A DNA stretch of 25,605 nt. Origin: an uncultured Rubrobacteraceae bacterium (GTDB lineage: Bacteria > Actinomycetota > Rubrobacteria > Rubrobacterales > Rubrobacteraceae). Location of the stretch: assembly GCA_902806105.1 (NCBI GenBank), contig CADCVI010000173.1, positions 1 through 25,605 of the forward strand, written 5' to 3'. A program made the position numbers and the translations under genes. The number at the start of each line of letters is the position of its first letter. Positions within the stretch are counted from its first letter, which is position 1. The notes under the pieces are model-generated. The model was not told the DNA's origin. It did no database searches and saw nothing but the letters and a program-made list of their open reading frames with translations. Positions 5,806-13,799 of this stretch are shown piece by piece.

Positions 5806-7046
5806 TTGAAGTCGAACCCCACTTCACCGATGCGGACCTCGTCGCCCGTCTCGGCACCGGCGCGCCTCAACGCCGCCACGATCCCCTTGCGCTCCAGCTC
5901 TCTCTGGAAGTTCTCGACCCCCTCGGGGTTGTCCCAGTCGGTCTTCAAGGCGAGCCGTTCGACCTCCTCGCCGGAGACGGCGTACTCGTGCTCACCGACC
6001 TTCTCCACGAGCATGCCGCTCCAGGTCGGCCGGAAGGTGCGATGCTCGCGCTCGACCGTCACGATCTCCCTCTCGGCCTCGCTCAAAGTCCGGAGGCGTG
6101 CCTCGAACAGGTCCCTCAACTCCGGCACGCCTTCCCCCGTCAGCGCCGAGACCTGCAAGGCGTCCGGAAACTCATCGCGCAGGTACTCCCGCAGTTCCTC
6201 GTCCAGGGCATCGACCTTGTTTAGGATCGTCATGGACGGCCTGTCGCCGAGACCGGCGGCGTAGAGCTCGGCGCGCAGGGTAGCCTCGGCCCCCTCCGGG
6301 TCCTCCGCGGCGTCGAGGACGATCGCGAGCAGCCGCGCCCGCGCGACGTGGCGCAGGAACCGGTTCCCCAGCCCCCGCCCCTCGCTAGCCCCGGAGATCA
6401 AACCCGGAATATCCGCGACGACGTAGGGCTGGCGGTAAGTCCGGTCGTCGACGACCCCGAGCCCCGGCGTTAGCGTGGTGAACGGGTAATCCCCCACCTT
6501 CGGCCTCGCCGCGCTCAGGGAGGAGAGCAGGGAGCTTTTGCCGGCGTTCGGCAGCCCGACGAGCCCCACGTCGGAGAGCACCCGAAGCTCCAACCGTATC
6601 TCCCGATCCTCGCCCGGCAGCCCCTTCTCCCGGAAGCCGGGCGCCCGACGGGTGGAGGTGGCGAAGGACGAGTTGCCCCGCCCCCCGAGCCCGCCCCTCG
6701 CTACGATTACCTCCTCCCCCGCCTCCGAGAGATCTGCGAGGAGCCCCTCGGCATCGTAGATCAGGGTCCCGACTGGAACCTCGACCACCACATCGCTGCC
6801 CTTCTCACCGGCGCGGTTGTTCCCCGAGCCGTGGCTGCCGCGTTCGGCCTTTATGAGGTTGCGGTGCGCGTATGGTTCGAGGGTCTGCAGGTCTTCGGTG
6901 GCCCGGAAGATCACCGAGCCGCCGTCGCCCCCGTGGCCGCCGTCGGGGCCGCCGCGGGGCTTGTACTTCTCGCGGTTAAACGAGACGCTACCGTCGCCTC
7001 CGCGCCCGGCGCGGACGACGAAGCGAGCTTCATCTACAAACTGCAA
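5802..7046 (-). CDS. obg: Obg/CgtA GTPase
   Basis: A 414-residue Obg GTPase involved in large-subunit assembly and stress signalling. The order is an Obg fold (about 1-157) rich in Gly repeats (GRGGDGS, GGHGGDGGS), the G domain with P-loop GLPNAGKS (164-171), DIPGLISGA for G3 and NKVD for G4, and a C-terminal OCT domain from about residue 335 (SGEEVERLALKTD). It starts with TTG at 7046; no ATG is near, and the conserved N-terminus FVDEARF follows at once, which fixes this start despite a weak ribosome binding site. It lies 31 bases after rpmA, the widespread rplU-rpmA-obg order. Confidence 0.96.
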   Translation of the reverse strand: MQFVDEARFVVRAGRGGDGSVSFNREKYKPRGGPDGGHGGDGGSVIFRATEDLQTLEPYAHRNLIKAERGSHGSGNNRAGEKGSDVVVEVPVGTLIYDAEGLLADLSEAGEEVIVARGGLGGRGNSSFATSTRRAPGFREKGLPGEDREIRLELRVLSDVGLVGLPNAGKSSLLSSLSAARPKVGDYPFTTLTPGLGVVDDRTYRQPYVVADIPGLISGASEGRGLGNRFLRHVARARLLAIVLDAAEDPEGAEATLRAELYAAGLGDRPSMTILNKVDALDEELREYLRDEFPDALQVSALTGEGVPELRDLFEARLRTLSEAEREIVTVEREHRTFRPTWSGMLVEKVGEHEYAVSGEEVERLALKTDWDNPEGVENFQRELERKGIVAALRRAGAETGDEVRIGEVGFDFN

Positions 7047-7077
7047 CTGGGTTACAGGCCCCCAAGGAGTACGGCGT

Positions 7078-7359
7078 TCAGGCCGTTACCTCCAGAGCCT
7101 CGCCCACGGGAACCTCGACCACGTTGGCCACGCTCTTGCCGCGCGAGCGGGTGAAGGCAACCTGGCCCGAGATCTTGGCGAACAGGGTGTCGTCGGAGCC
7201 CTTGCCGACGTTCAGGCCCGGGTTCACGCGCGTGCCGCGCTGCCTCACGATGATGCTCCCCGCGGTGACCGTCTGGCCGCCGTAGGTCTTTATGCCAAGC
7301 CTCTTGCCCTCGGTGTCGCGGCCGTTCCTCGACGAGCCGCCGCCCTTCTTGTGCGCCAT
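7078..7359 (-). CDS. rpmA: 50S ribosomal protein L27
   Basis: A 93-residue bL27. The N-terminus [20 protein letters not shown] is the form that reaches toward the peptidyl transferase centre and lacks the cleavable extension found in Firmicutes. The rest ([19 protein letters not shown]) is standard; the C-terminus is slightly extended and hydrophobic. Its ATG directly abuts the TAG of rplU with no spacer. A strong GGAGGT site lies within the end of rplU, so expression is probably coupled. Confidence 0.97.
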   Translation of the reverse strand: MAHKKGGGSSRNGRDTEGKRLGIKTYGGQTVTAGSIIVRQRGTRVNPGLNVGKGSDDTLFAKISGQVAFTRSRGKSVANVVEVPVGEALEVTA

Positions 7360-7650
7360 CTAACCTACCTCCAAAACCTTTATACGGGTACGGGCCTGAC
7401 GGTGCCCGGTCTTCTTGCGATACGTCTTCTTCGGCTTGTACTTGTAGATGTGGATCTTGTCACCCTTGAGGTGCTCCAGAATCTCCACCTTCGCCGTGCT
7501 GGCGGAGAGGTCGAAGTCGTCGCCGTCGGCGACAAACGAGACCGGCAGCTCCACCGAGTCCCCGACCTCGCCCGCGAGGCGGTCGACTACCAGCTCCCCG
7601 TCGCGGGCGGCCCTGTACTGTTTCCCGCCGATCTTCAAAACTGCAAACAT
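7360..7650 (-). CDS. rplU: 50S ribosomal protein L21
   Basis: A 96-residue bL21. MFAVLKIGGKQYRAARDGEL is the typical N-terminus, and HIYKYKPKKTYRKKTGHRQ the basic rRNA-binding end. ATG at 7650 is chosen over an upstream in-frame start because it has AGGAG six bases upstream and gives the family's usual N-terminus. A 115-base gap separates it from rodA and holds a possible promoter and a leader hairpin, so rplU-rpmA-obg may have its own start of transcription. Confidence 0.97.
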   Translation of the reverse strand: MFAVLKIGGKQYRAARDGELVVDRLAGEVGDSVELPVSFVADGDDFDLSASTAKVEILEHLKGDKIHIYKYKPKKTYRKKTGHRQARTRIKVLEVG

Positions 7651-7681
7651 GAGACGCTCCTGAACGCTTATCATTCGAACG

Positions 7682-7702
7682 GACACGCCCGGAGGGCGTG
7701 CC
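7682..7702 (-). other. leader or terminator hairpin upstream of rplU
   Basis: In the minus-strand transcript, a 9-bp stem (seven GC-rich pairs, one G-U, one closing pair) encloses a 3-base loop, about 32 bases before the rplU start. No U run follows. It could be an L21 regulatory leader or a processing site after rodA. I do not recognise it as a known leader class. Confidence 0.35.
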
Positions 7703-7718
7703 GTGGTACTGACGAACC

Positions 7719-7724
7719 AGTATA
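7719..7724 (-). promoter_or_regulatory. possible -10 element for rplU-rpmA-obg
   Basis: TATACT on the minus strand lies about 69 bases before rplU in the only sizeable gap of this part of the array. The -35 candidate 17 bases further upstream (TGGTCG) matches the consensus at only three of six positions, so this is tentative. Confidence 0.3.
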
Positions 7725-7765
7725 ACCCCCGGCCGTCGCTCCGACCAGTCGGGGAGGGTTTGTAT

Positions 7766-8923
7766 CTACGGGGAGACCCCCTTGTAGCCGTCGGCTTTCG
7801 AGCGCATCGCGATCCCCTGTAGCAGGCCGAGCGAGATCACGCTGACCACCAGGCTGCTCCTGCCGTAGCTGATAAACGGCAGCGGGATCCCCGTGACGGG
7901 CATCATCCCCATCGTCATGCCCACGTTTACGAAGACGTGGAACAAGAAGATCGTGGCGACCCCGACCGCTATAAGGACGCCGAAACGGTCTTTGGAGACC
8001 GTCGCGACGTGGAGTATCCGCCAGATCAGGACGAAGAACAGCACGAGCAGGAGCGCCCCGCCCACGAACCCGATCCTCTCGGCGAGGCTGGAGAAGATAA
8101 AGTCCGTGTGGTCCTCCGGCAGGAACCCGAGCTTCGCGAGCGTCGTCGCCTCCAGCCCCTTCCCTGTAAGCCCCCCGGAGCCGATGGCGTCCTTCGACTG
8201 CAACACCTGGTACCCGACGTCCGTCGAGCCCGTGGGGTCCATGAAGGCCGTGAGCCGGGCGATCTGGTACTCCTTCAGAAACTCGAACCTCACGGCGAGC
8301 ATGAACGCGACTACCCCGGAGGCGGCGAGCAGCCCGAGCTGGTAGAGCTTCGCCCCCCCGATAAAGGCGACGGTGAAGAATATCGCCCCGAAGACGAGCG
8401 CGGTCCCGAGGTCGGGCTGGGCAAAGACGAGGCCGGCGGGGACGCCCAGAAAGCCAAGGGACTTCAAGAAGGTCTTCGTCTCGCTCGGCGGGTGTTCGGC
8501 GAAGTAGCCCGCGAGCGCAATGACCACCAGTAGCTTGGCGAACTCGGAGGGCTGCACCTGAACGGGACCTATGTCGATCCAGCGCTGCGCGCCGCCGGCG
8601 GAGTCCCCCGTGATGGTCACGGCGAGGAGCAGGACGACGGCCATCCCGTAGACGTAGGGCAGGTACCTCTGGAGCTTGCGGTAGTCGTAGATCGCGAGCG
8701 GTATCGCAATGACGAGCCCGGCCACGAAACCGAGGCCCTGGTTGAACGCCAGGCCGTAGGACTCCTCCGGGGTGGCCCCCGCGAAGTAGACCGCGAGCAT
8801 CCCGAAGGCCGTCAGCGCGAGGGACGTGAGGAGCAGGATCGGGTCCATCATCCTGAGCCACCCGAAGATCCCCTCGGCGGGGCGGTCGCGCCCCACAACG
8901 TTCGTCGTGCTCCTGCTCGTCAA
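7766..8923 (-). CDS. rodA: rod shape-determining SEDS glycosyltransferase RodA
   Basis: A 385-residue SEDS-family peptidoglycan polymerase with about ten membrane segments, acting in the cytoplasmic membrane on lipid II. Signature motifs are GGAQRWIDIGPVQVQPSEFAK, here interrupted by no gap, SKDAIGSGGLTGKG, and PEDHTDFIFS with the catalytic Asp (Asp274). The end FISYGRSSLVVS is typical. I use TTG at 8923, overlapping the mreD stop as TTGA with GGGGG nine bases upstream; a GTG at 8965 or the paired ATG just before the first membrane segment are alternatives. RodA is favoured over FtsW by its place right after mreBCD. The partner class B PBP gene is not here. Confidence 0.92.
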   Translation of the reverse strand: MTSRSTTNVVGRDRPAEGIFGWLRMMDPILLLTSLALTAFGMLAVYFAGATPEESYGLAFNQGLGFVAGLVIAIPLAIYDYRKLQRYLPYVYGMAVVLLLAVTITGDSAGGAQRWIDIGPVQVQPSEFAKLLVVIALAGYFAEHPPSETKTFLKSLGFLGVPAGLVFAQPDLGTALVFGAIFFTVAFIGGAKLYQLGLLAASGVVAFMLAVRFEFLKEYQIARLTAFMDPTGSTDVGYQVLQSKDAIGSGGLTGKGLEATTLAKLGFLPEDHTDFIFSSLAERIGFVGGALLLVLFFVLIWRILHVATVSKDRFGVLIAVGVATIFLFHVFVNVGMTMGMMPVTGIPLPFISYGRSSLVVSVISLGLLQGIAMRSKADGYKGVSP

Positions 8924-9432
8924 GCCCTTTTGCCCCCATCCTTGGTTATGACCTTCAACAGCCACGCCCCCACGAGGTACGCCAGCAATCCGTTCAGGAG
9001 CGCGTCAGGGAGTATACCGCCGAAAAAATAAGCTATAAAAGACGGCCCGCTCGCGCCGGCCAGGGAGAGCGCGAAGAGCCCGACGAGGTCGTAGACCGCG
9101 ACCGCCACGGCCGTCGAGAGAGCGAGTATGGCCCTCAGGTTTGCCTTCCGCCCCGAGGCCCGCATGGAGACCGTAGCGGCAACGAGCCCACCCAGCGCGC
9201 CGGCCCCGAAGATGCCGGTGCCGGCGGCCAGGGCGTCCGTGAGTATTCCCCCGAAGAAACCCAGCAGGAGCGCCTGCAGCTCGCGCTGCCCTCTCGTCGC
9301 CACGACGATGCCGATGATCGCGAACCTCGGCCCCACCCACCCCAGCGTGAGGAGCGGCGAGAGGGCAGCCTCGAGCACGGCCGCGACCCCGACCAGGACG
9401 GCGGCCCGGACGATGGACGTGCCCCTTACCAA
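8920..9432 (-). CDS. mreD: rod shape-determining protein MreD
   Basis: A 170-residue integral membrane protein with about five segments, assigned to MreD from size, hydrophobicity and its place between mreC and rodA. The pattern ALLLGFFGGILTDALA, a loop with a conserved Asp, fits the family. TTG at 9432 overlaps the end of mreC by seven bases. The nearest good ribosome binding site (AGGAGG) lies unusually far away, about 15 bases, and no better start follows. MreD belongs to the elongasome, linking MreB and MreC to wall synthesis. Sequence conservation in MreD is weak, so context carries much of this call. Confidence 0.85.
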   Translation of the reverse strand: MVRGTSIVRAAVLVGVAAVLEAALSPLLTLGWVGPRFAIIGIVVATRGQRELQALLLGFFGGILTDALAAGTGIFGAGALGGLVAATVSMRASGRKANLRAILALSTAVAVAVYDLVGLFALSLAGASGPSFIAYFFGGILPDALLNGLLAYLVGAWLLKVITKDGGKRA

Positions 9433-10304
9433 CCCGTTATCACCCGCACCTCCTGCAGGTCGCCGGGGCGGACCGCTGGGGTGATGGTGATGTTCTGGTA
9501 CTGGTTTATGTCCTGCGAGCTGACGGACTCGACGGTCCCGACGAGCAGCCCCGGCGGGAAGAGGAGCTGGCGGTCCTCGGTTCGGCCGCTGGTCACCACG
9601 AAGTCACCCTTCTCGACCCTGGCGTTCAGGTCCACGTAGTCCACCCCGAGGTAGCCCTCCCAGCCGGTCTTGAGCATGCCCTGGCCGTAGGGGGCCTCGC
9701 CCTCCGGCTGCTCCTCCGGCGCGTCGGGCGGCACCATCCGGACGCCCGCGGCGAAGTCCTGGCTGGTGACGAGGATGACCTCCGCCGTGTGCGGCGTGAC
9801 CCTGCTGGTAGTACGACCGACGAGCGTGTTCTCCCCGACGACGACCGGCTGCTGGGGCTTCACCCCGTCCTCCGACCCGATGTTTATCTGGATGCGCTTC
9901 GTAAGCTGGCCCCCGACGGGCGCCACCACGCGCGCGAGCGGCGCGTACTCGAACGACGGCTGCTCGGCCTCCAGAAGCTCCCGGAGCCGCTGGTTCTCCT
10001 GCCTGAGTCGAGCCGCCTCGGCGGCCCCCTCCTCGTTCCCCCGGGCCCTGCGCTGAAGCTCCTCTTCCTCCCGGGCATTGAACGCGCTCCCCATGGACTC
10101 GCGCGCGGACGCTACCGGCGACCCGATAAACGAGAACAGCCCCCTGACGGGCCGAAGCACCTCCGCGGCCCCGAGCTGTACGGTGTGAAGCGGCCCCGTC
10201 TGCTCGTCTTCCTTTACGTAGACCGTGAACAGGACCAGGCTCGCCACACACAAGATGGCGAGGCCCACGAGCCCGCTCGCGGCGCTGGATCTCTTTCTAC
10301 CCAT
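9426..10304 (-). CDS. mreC: rod shape-determining protein MreC
   Basis: A 292-residue bitopic membrane protein. A basic N-terminus (MGRKRSS) is followed by one membrane segment (about 11-31), a charged coiled coil (about 72-113, with LRQENQRLRELLEAE), and the two beta-barrel region of periplasm-facing MreC. The typical motifs INIGSEDGVKPQQPVV and DFVVTSGRTEDRQLLFPPGLLVG are clear. An acidic low-complexity insert (PPDAPEEQPEGEAPYG) interrupts the second barrel region. ATG at 10304 lies 19 bases after mreB; the ribosome binding site is weak. MreC scaffolds RodA and PBP2 during lateral wall growth. Confidence 0.95.
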   Translation of the reverse strand: MGRKRSSAASGLVGLAILCVASLVLFTVYVKEDEQTGPLHTVQLGAAEVLRPVRGLFSFIGSPVASARESMGSAFNAREEEELQRRARGNEEGAAEAARLRQENQRLRELLEAEQPSFEYAPLARVVAPVGGQLTKRIQINIGSEDGVKPQQPVVVGENTLVGRTTSRVTPHTAEVILVTSQDFAAGVRMVPPDAPEEQPEGEAPYGQGMLKTGWEGYLGVDYVDLNARVEKGDFVVTSGRTEDRQLLFPPGLLVGTVESVSSQDINQYQNITITPAVRPGDLQEVRVITGW

Positions 10305-10323
10305 GTCTGGTCAACGCCGTCCG

Positions 10324-11352
10324 TCAGCTCGAGGAGAGCGCGCTGCGATAGTACTCGAGCTCCTCCAACGAGCGCCCGCTGCCTATGGCGACGCACATCA
10401 GCGCGTCATCCGCGACGTGGACGGGGATGCCGGTCTCGCGGCGCAGCCGCTCGTCGAGAAGCCTGAGGAGCGCGCCGCCCCCCGCCAGGACCATGCCGCG
10501 GTCCATGATGTCGGATGCGAGCTCGGGCGGGGTCCGGTCGAGGGTGTCGCGCACGGCGGCCACGATCGCCTCGACGGGGACGCTGATAGCCTCCCGGATC
10601 TCCTCGCTCGTGATGGCGATGGTCTTCGGCAGGCCGGAGACGAGGTCCCTGCCCCGGATCTCCGCCGACTCCTCCTCACCGAGCGGGAACGCGCTGCCGA
10701 GCTCTATCTTGAGCTGCTCGGCGGTCTGCGTCCCGATCGCGAGCTTGTACTCCTTCTGGATGTACGTGCCGATGGCGTCGTCTATGTCGTCCCCGGCGAT
10801 ACGGATGGAGGATTTCGTCACGATCCCGCCGAGCGAGATCACCGCGACCTCGCTCGTCCCGCCGCCGATGTCCACGACCATCGAGCCCTGCGCCTCGTTC
10901 ACCGGCAGCCCCGCGCCGATAGCCGCCGCGAGCGGCTCCTCGATCGTATAAGCCTGACGCGCCCCGGCGGACTCCGTCGCCTCCTTCACCGCCCGGAGCT
11001 CGACCCCGGTCACCCCGGAAGGCACGCACACCACTACCCGCGGTCCCATGAGAGACCTGAAGAGGCGGCGCCTCGACTGCGTCTTGCGGATAAAGTAGGC
11101 GAGCATCTTCTCGGTCACCTCGAAGTCCGCTATGACCCCGTCCTTGAGGGGACGCATGGCGACGATGTTCCCCGGCGTGCGCCCGAGCATCCTCTTGGCG
11201 GCGCTCCCCACGGCGACCACCTTGTCGGTCTTGTTGTCCACAGCGACGACCGAGGGCTCGGACAGCACGATCCCGTGCCCCTTCACGAACACGAGCGTGT
11301 TCGCGGTGCCGAGATCTATCGCCACGTCCCTTCCGAATATTCCTCCGAGCAT
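10324..11352 (-). CDS. mreB: rod shape-determining actin homologue MreB
   Basis: A 342-residue MreB. The actin-fold phosphate 1 motif [10 protein letters not shown] is near the N-terminus, phosphate 2 is [14 protein letters not shown], and the adenosine motif is [12 protein letters not shown]. An amphipathic start (MLGGIFGRD) could give membrane contact. It forms filaments under the membrane that guide the elongation machinery. ATG at 11352 follows a GGGGAT site. It lies 42 bases after radC, the radC-mreB order known from many bacteria. Confidence 0.97.
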   Translation of the reverse strand: MLGGIFGRDVAIDLGTANTLVFVKGHGIVLSEPSVVAVDNKTDKVVAVGSAAKRMLGRTPGNIVAMRPLKDGVIADFEVTEKMLAYFIRKTQSRRRLFRSLMGPRVVVCVPSGVTGVELRAVKEATESAGARQAYTIEEPLAAAIGAGLPVNEAQGSMVVDIGGGTSEVAVISLGGIVTKSSIRIAGDDIDDAIGTYIQKEYKLAIGTQTAEQLKIELGSAFPLGEEESAEIRGRDLVSGLPKTIAITSEEIREAISVPVEAIVAAVRDTLDRTPPELASDIMDRGMVLAGGGALLRLLDERLRRETGIPVHVADDALMCVAIGSGRSLEELEYYRSALSSS

Positions 11353-11394
11353 TCTTCTATCCCCATCCGTTCAGGTAGGAAGCCCCGAACCGCT

Positions 11395-12078
11395 TCAAAG
11401 CATCCCATGTTCTTTCATGCTAAAGCACCCGTCGCCCACGATCACGTGGTCCAGAACCTCGATCCCGAGTATCTCGGCGGCCCCCACCAGCCTCTGCGTG
11501 ACCTCGCGGTCTTCCCGGCTGGCTTCGGTCTTGCCGCTGGGGTGGTTGTGCGCCAGGATAACGCTTGCCGCACTCGCCCGGATGGCCGGCTTGAAGACCT
11601 CCCGGGGATGGACGAGCGCCGAAGACAGGGTGCCCACGCTTATCAGCGGGGCTTCGATGACCTCGTTTTTGGTGTTGAGAAGCACGGCAACGAAGTTCTC
11701 CCGATCGAGGTTCGCAATGCGGCCCCGGAGGAGCCTGTCCACGTCCGCGGGCGATGATATCACGGGCCGTCCGGGGTTGCGAACCTGCCCGATGCGCCGC
11801 CCGAGCTCCACGGCGGCGAGTATTATGCAGGCCTTTGCCTCGCCTATACCGTTGACCTGCGTCAGCTCGTGAACGGAGACGTCGTAGAGCCCGTGGAGGC
11901 CTCCGGCCTGGCCTATTACCTCGTTCGCGAGCTCCACGGCGGTCTTTTCGCGGTTCCCGATCCCGAAAAGGAGGCCCAGGAGTTCCCCGTCCGAGAGGGC
12001 GGCCGGACCCGCCGCCAGGAGGCGTTCGCGGGGCCTCAGCTCCGGCGGGAGTTCCTTGATCGTGTACCTTCGCCCCAA
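11395..12078 (-). CDS. radC: RadC/YeeS family JAB-domain protein
   Basis: A 227-residue RadC. An N-terminal helix-hairpin-helix region (VNGIGEAKA near 75-83) is followed by a JAB/MPN metalloprotease-like domain with the HNHPSG motif: His177, His179 and the later Asp190 complete the metal site. Despite its name, a DNA repair role is not established for the family. The start is TTG at 12078 with GGGAGAGG about eight bases upstream; the family N-terminus IKELPPELRPRERLL follows. It lies between maf and mreB, with a 108-base gap on the maf side that contains a CCCTATAGGG palindrome. Confidence 0.94.
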   Translation of the reverse strand: MGRRYTIKELPPELRPRERLLAAGPAALSDGELLGLLFGIGNREKTAVELANEVIGQAGGLHGLYDVSVHELTQVNGIGEAKACIILAAVELGRRIGQVRNPGRPVISSPADVDRLLRGRIANLDRENFVAVLLNTKNEVIEAPLISVGTLSSALVHPREVFKPAIRASAASVILAHNHPSGKTEASREDREVTQRLVGAAEILGIEVLDHVIVGDGCFSMKEHGML

Positions 12079-12186
12079 AAGCCGGCCTCTCCCGCTACGC
12101 GGTCTCCGTGCGTGGATCCGGGCTACCCCCGGTACGCGACAAGGTACTACCGACGGGCCGGGCCTGCGTCGCCCTATAGGGATGAA

Positions 12187-12777
12187 TCAGTACCAGCGTA
12201 CCCCGTGCTCCTCCAGCATAAGACTCGTCGTCGAGAGTGGAAGCCCGACGACGTTGGTGTAGTCGCCCTCGATGCCCTCCACGAAGAGCGCGGCCTTACC
12301 CTGTATGGCGTAGCCCCCGGCCTTCCCGACCCCCTCCCCGAGGCTTGCGTAGGCCAGAAGCTCGGGCTCGGAGAGGGGGCGCATCCGCACGCGGGTCATA
12401 ATGCTCCGGGCCGAGATCGACTCTCGTGCCCCGCCGACTACCGCTACACCGGAATAGACCTCGTGCTCCTGACCTTCCAGGAGGCCGAGCATCCGGCGCA
12501 CATCGTCCTCGCCCTTCGCCTGGCCCAGAATCTCCCCGGACCCCGGAACGTACACGATGGTGTCCGCCGCGAGCACCACCGTCGGAACACCGGGGGCCGA
12601 GACCTCAACGTCCTCCGCGACCGTGAGCGCCTTGCCCCTGGCGTTCGCCAGAACGGTCTCGGCGGGGCCGTCGAGGACGACCTCCGGGAAGCCGCTCTTT
12701 CGGGGGACAAAATCGTAGCCGACCATGCGCAGCAGGTCGACGCGGCGGGCGGACTCGGAGGCGAGGACGAACTGCAC
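12187..12777 (-). CDS. maf: Maf family nucleotide pyrophosphatase
   Basis: A 196-residue Maf protein, a nucleoside triphosphate pyrophosphatase thought to remove dTTP/UTP or modified nucleotides. The signature [10 protein letters not shown] near the N-terminus (usual SxSPRR), AADTIV with the catalytic Asp, and [21 protein letters not shown] are all present. GTG at 12777 lies 13 bases after ndk. The subtype (YhdE-like dTTP/UTP versus YceF-like) cannot be fixed by eye. Maf is commonly next to radC and mreB, as here. Confidence 0.94.
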   Translation of the reverse strand: MQFVLASESARRVDLLRMVGYDFVPRKSGFPEVVLDGPAETVLANARGKALTVAEDVEVSAPGVPTVVLAADTIVYVPGSGEILGQAKGEDDVRRMLGLLEGQEHEVYSGVAVVGGARESISARSIMTRVRMRPLSEPELLAYASLGEGVGKAGGYAIQGKAALFVEGIEGDYTNVVGLPLSTTSLMLEEHGVRWY

Positions 12778-12790
12778 GGGCGGCGAGATC

Positions 12791-13192
12791 CTAGGAGCCG
12801 AAGAAGAGGCCGAGCTCCCTCTTTGCGCTCTCCGGAGAGTCCGAGCCGTGGACGAGGTTGTCGGGGAGGCTCAGGGCGAGGTCGCCGCGGATGGTGCCGG
12901 GGGGAGCCTCGGCAGGGTTCGTCGAGCCCATGAGGCGGCGTACGACCGCAATGGCGCCCTCGCCCTCGATCTTCATGGCGACGACGGGGGTCGAGGTTAT
13001 GAACTCGACGAGCTCCTCGAAGAAGGGCTTCTCGCGGTGCTCGGCGTAGTGCTCCTCGGCGAGCTCGCGGCTCACGTCCATAAGCTGCATGGCGCGTATG
13101 TCGAAGCCCTTGGCTTCTATGCGGCGCACGATCTCGCCTATGAGACGCCGCCGGACGCCGTCGCCCTTCACGAGCACGAGGGTCTGTTCCAT
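12791..13192 (-). CDS. ndk: nucleoside diphosphate kinase
   Basis: A 133-residue Ndk, which passes phosphate between nucleoside di- and triphosphates through a phosphohistidine. The catalytic His115 lies in NLVHGSDS (usual NIIHGSD), and Lys9 is retained. The N-terminal motif is LVKGDGV where nearly all family members have LVKPDGV; the Pro-to-Gly change is unusual. ATG at 13192 has AAGGAG nine bases upstream; a longer open frame exists but only this start gives the family N-terminus. It lies 23 bases after the zinc-ribbon gene. Confidence 0.97.
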   Translation of the reverse strand: MEQTLVLVKGDGVRRRLIGEIVRRIEAKGFDIRAMQLMDVSRELAEEHYAEHREKPFFEELVEFITSTPVVAMKIEGEGAIAVVRRLMGSTNPAEAPPGTIRGDLALSLPDNLVHGSDSPESAKRELGLFFGS

Positions 13193-13215
13193 GGTGTTAC
13201 GCTCCTTCTCTCGTT

Positions 13216-13704
13216 TTACCAGTCGACTTTCTTTTCGCGCTGCTTGGTCGCGCAGTACGGGCACGTGGCCCACTCCAGATTTAGCGGACGGGAGCAACTC
13301 TCGCAGGGCCTCTTCAGGTCCCACCCGCACTCGGGGCAGAGAAGGTAATCGCTCTCCGTCACCGAGCGGCAGTTGGGGCACAGGTTGGCCCTGTCCTTGA
13401 GCTCTTTCTCCAGGAGGGCGAGCTCCAACTCGCGCTCCCGCGACTCCGCCGCGTACTCGGGAGGACGCACTATAACGTAGATCAAGGTTCCTATAAACGG
13501 GAAGATGAGCGCGACGACCCCCCAGTACCACCGCATCGTCCCGCGCCGGTCGGCGTCCGTGAAGGTCCAGTAGACGAGCGCGAGCCACAGGATCGCGAAG
13601 AACAGCGCTACCAGGCGCAGCCCGAGCGTGAGGAGCGGGCTCCCCAGAAAGTCGTTTATGGCCTGAAACGGGTTCCCGTCCGTCTGCAACAGAGTAGCGC
13701 TCAT
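13216..13704 (-). CDS. membrane protein with two cytoplasmic zinc ribbons
   Basis: A 162-residue protein of unknown function. Two membrane segments (about 26-47 and 60-80) with a DADRRG loop between them are followed by a charged helix (83-105) and two zinc ribbons: Cys109/112 with Cys123/126, and Cys134/137 with Cys148/151, all eight in CxxC pairs. The N-terminal part resembles phospholipase D N-terminal-like (PLDc_N) two-helix domains. ATG at 13704 overlaps the stop of the 32-codon gene upstream as ATGA, so the two are probably translated together. Possible roles are a membrane-bound assembly or RNA-associated factor, but nothing in the sequence fixes one. Confidence 0.85.
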   Translation of the reverse strand: MSATLLQTDGNPFQAINDFLGSPLLTLGLRLVALFFAILWLALVYWTFTDADRRGTMRWYWGVVALIFPFIGTLIYVIVRPPEYAAESRERELELALLEKELKDRANLCPNCRSVTESDYLLCPECGWDLKRPCESCSRPLNLEWATCPYCATKQREKKVDW

Positions 13705-13799
13705 CCGACGAACCTCGACACGAGGAGAAACCCGACCACGAAAGAAACCAACGCGACGACGGCGAGCAGACCGAGCAGCTTCCAGATACCGCTAGCCAC
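13701..13799 (-). CDS. 32-residue single-pass membrane peptide
   Basis: A very short gene, GTG at 13799 to TGA at 13701. The peptide starts MASGIWK and then is almost wholly hydrophobic ([19 protein letters not shown]), ending VSRFVG: one transmembrane helix with a positive charge on each side. Evidence that it is translated: a perfect GGAGGT site with proper spacing inside the end of folC, an 8-base overlap with the folC stop, and an ATGA overlap with the downstream zinc-ribbon membrane protein. It could be a small subunit or regulator of that protein, or serve only for translational coupling. No family is recognised. Confidence 0.7.
   Translation of the reverse strand: MASGIWKLLGLLAVVALVSFVVGFLLVSRFVG

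Noticed and set aside
12791..13588. 265-codon version of ndk
   Set aside because: The extra N-terminal part is a shadow of the zinc-ribbon gene; the true start at 13192 has a good ribosome binding site and the family N-terminus.
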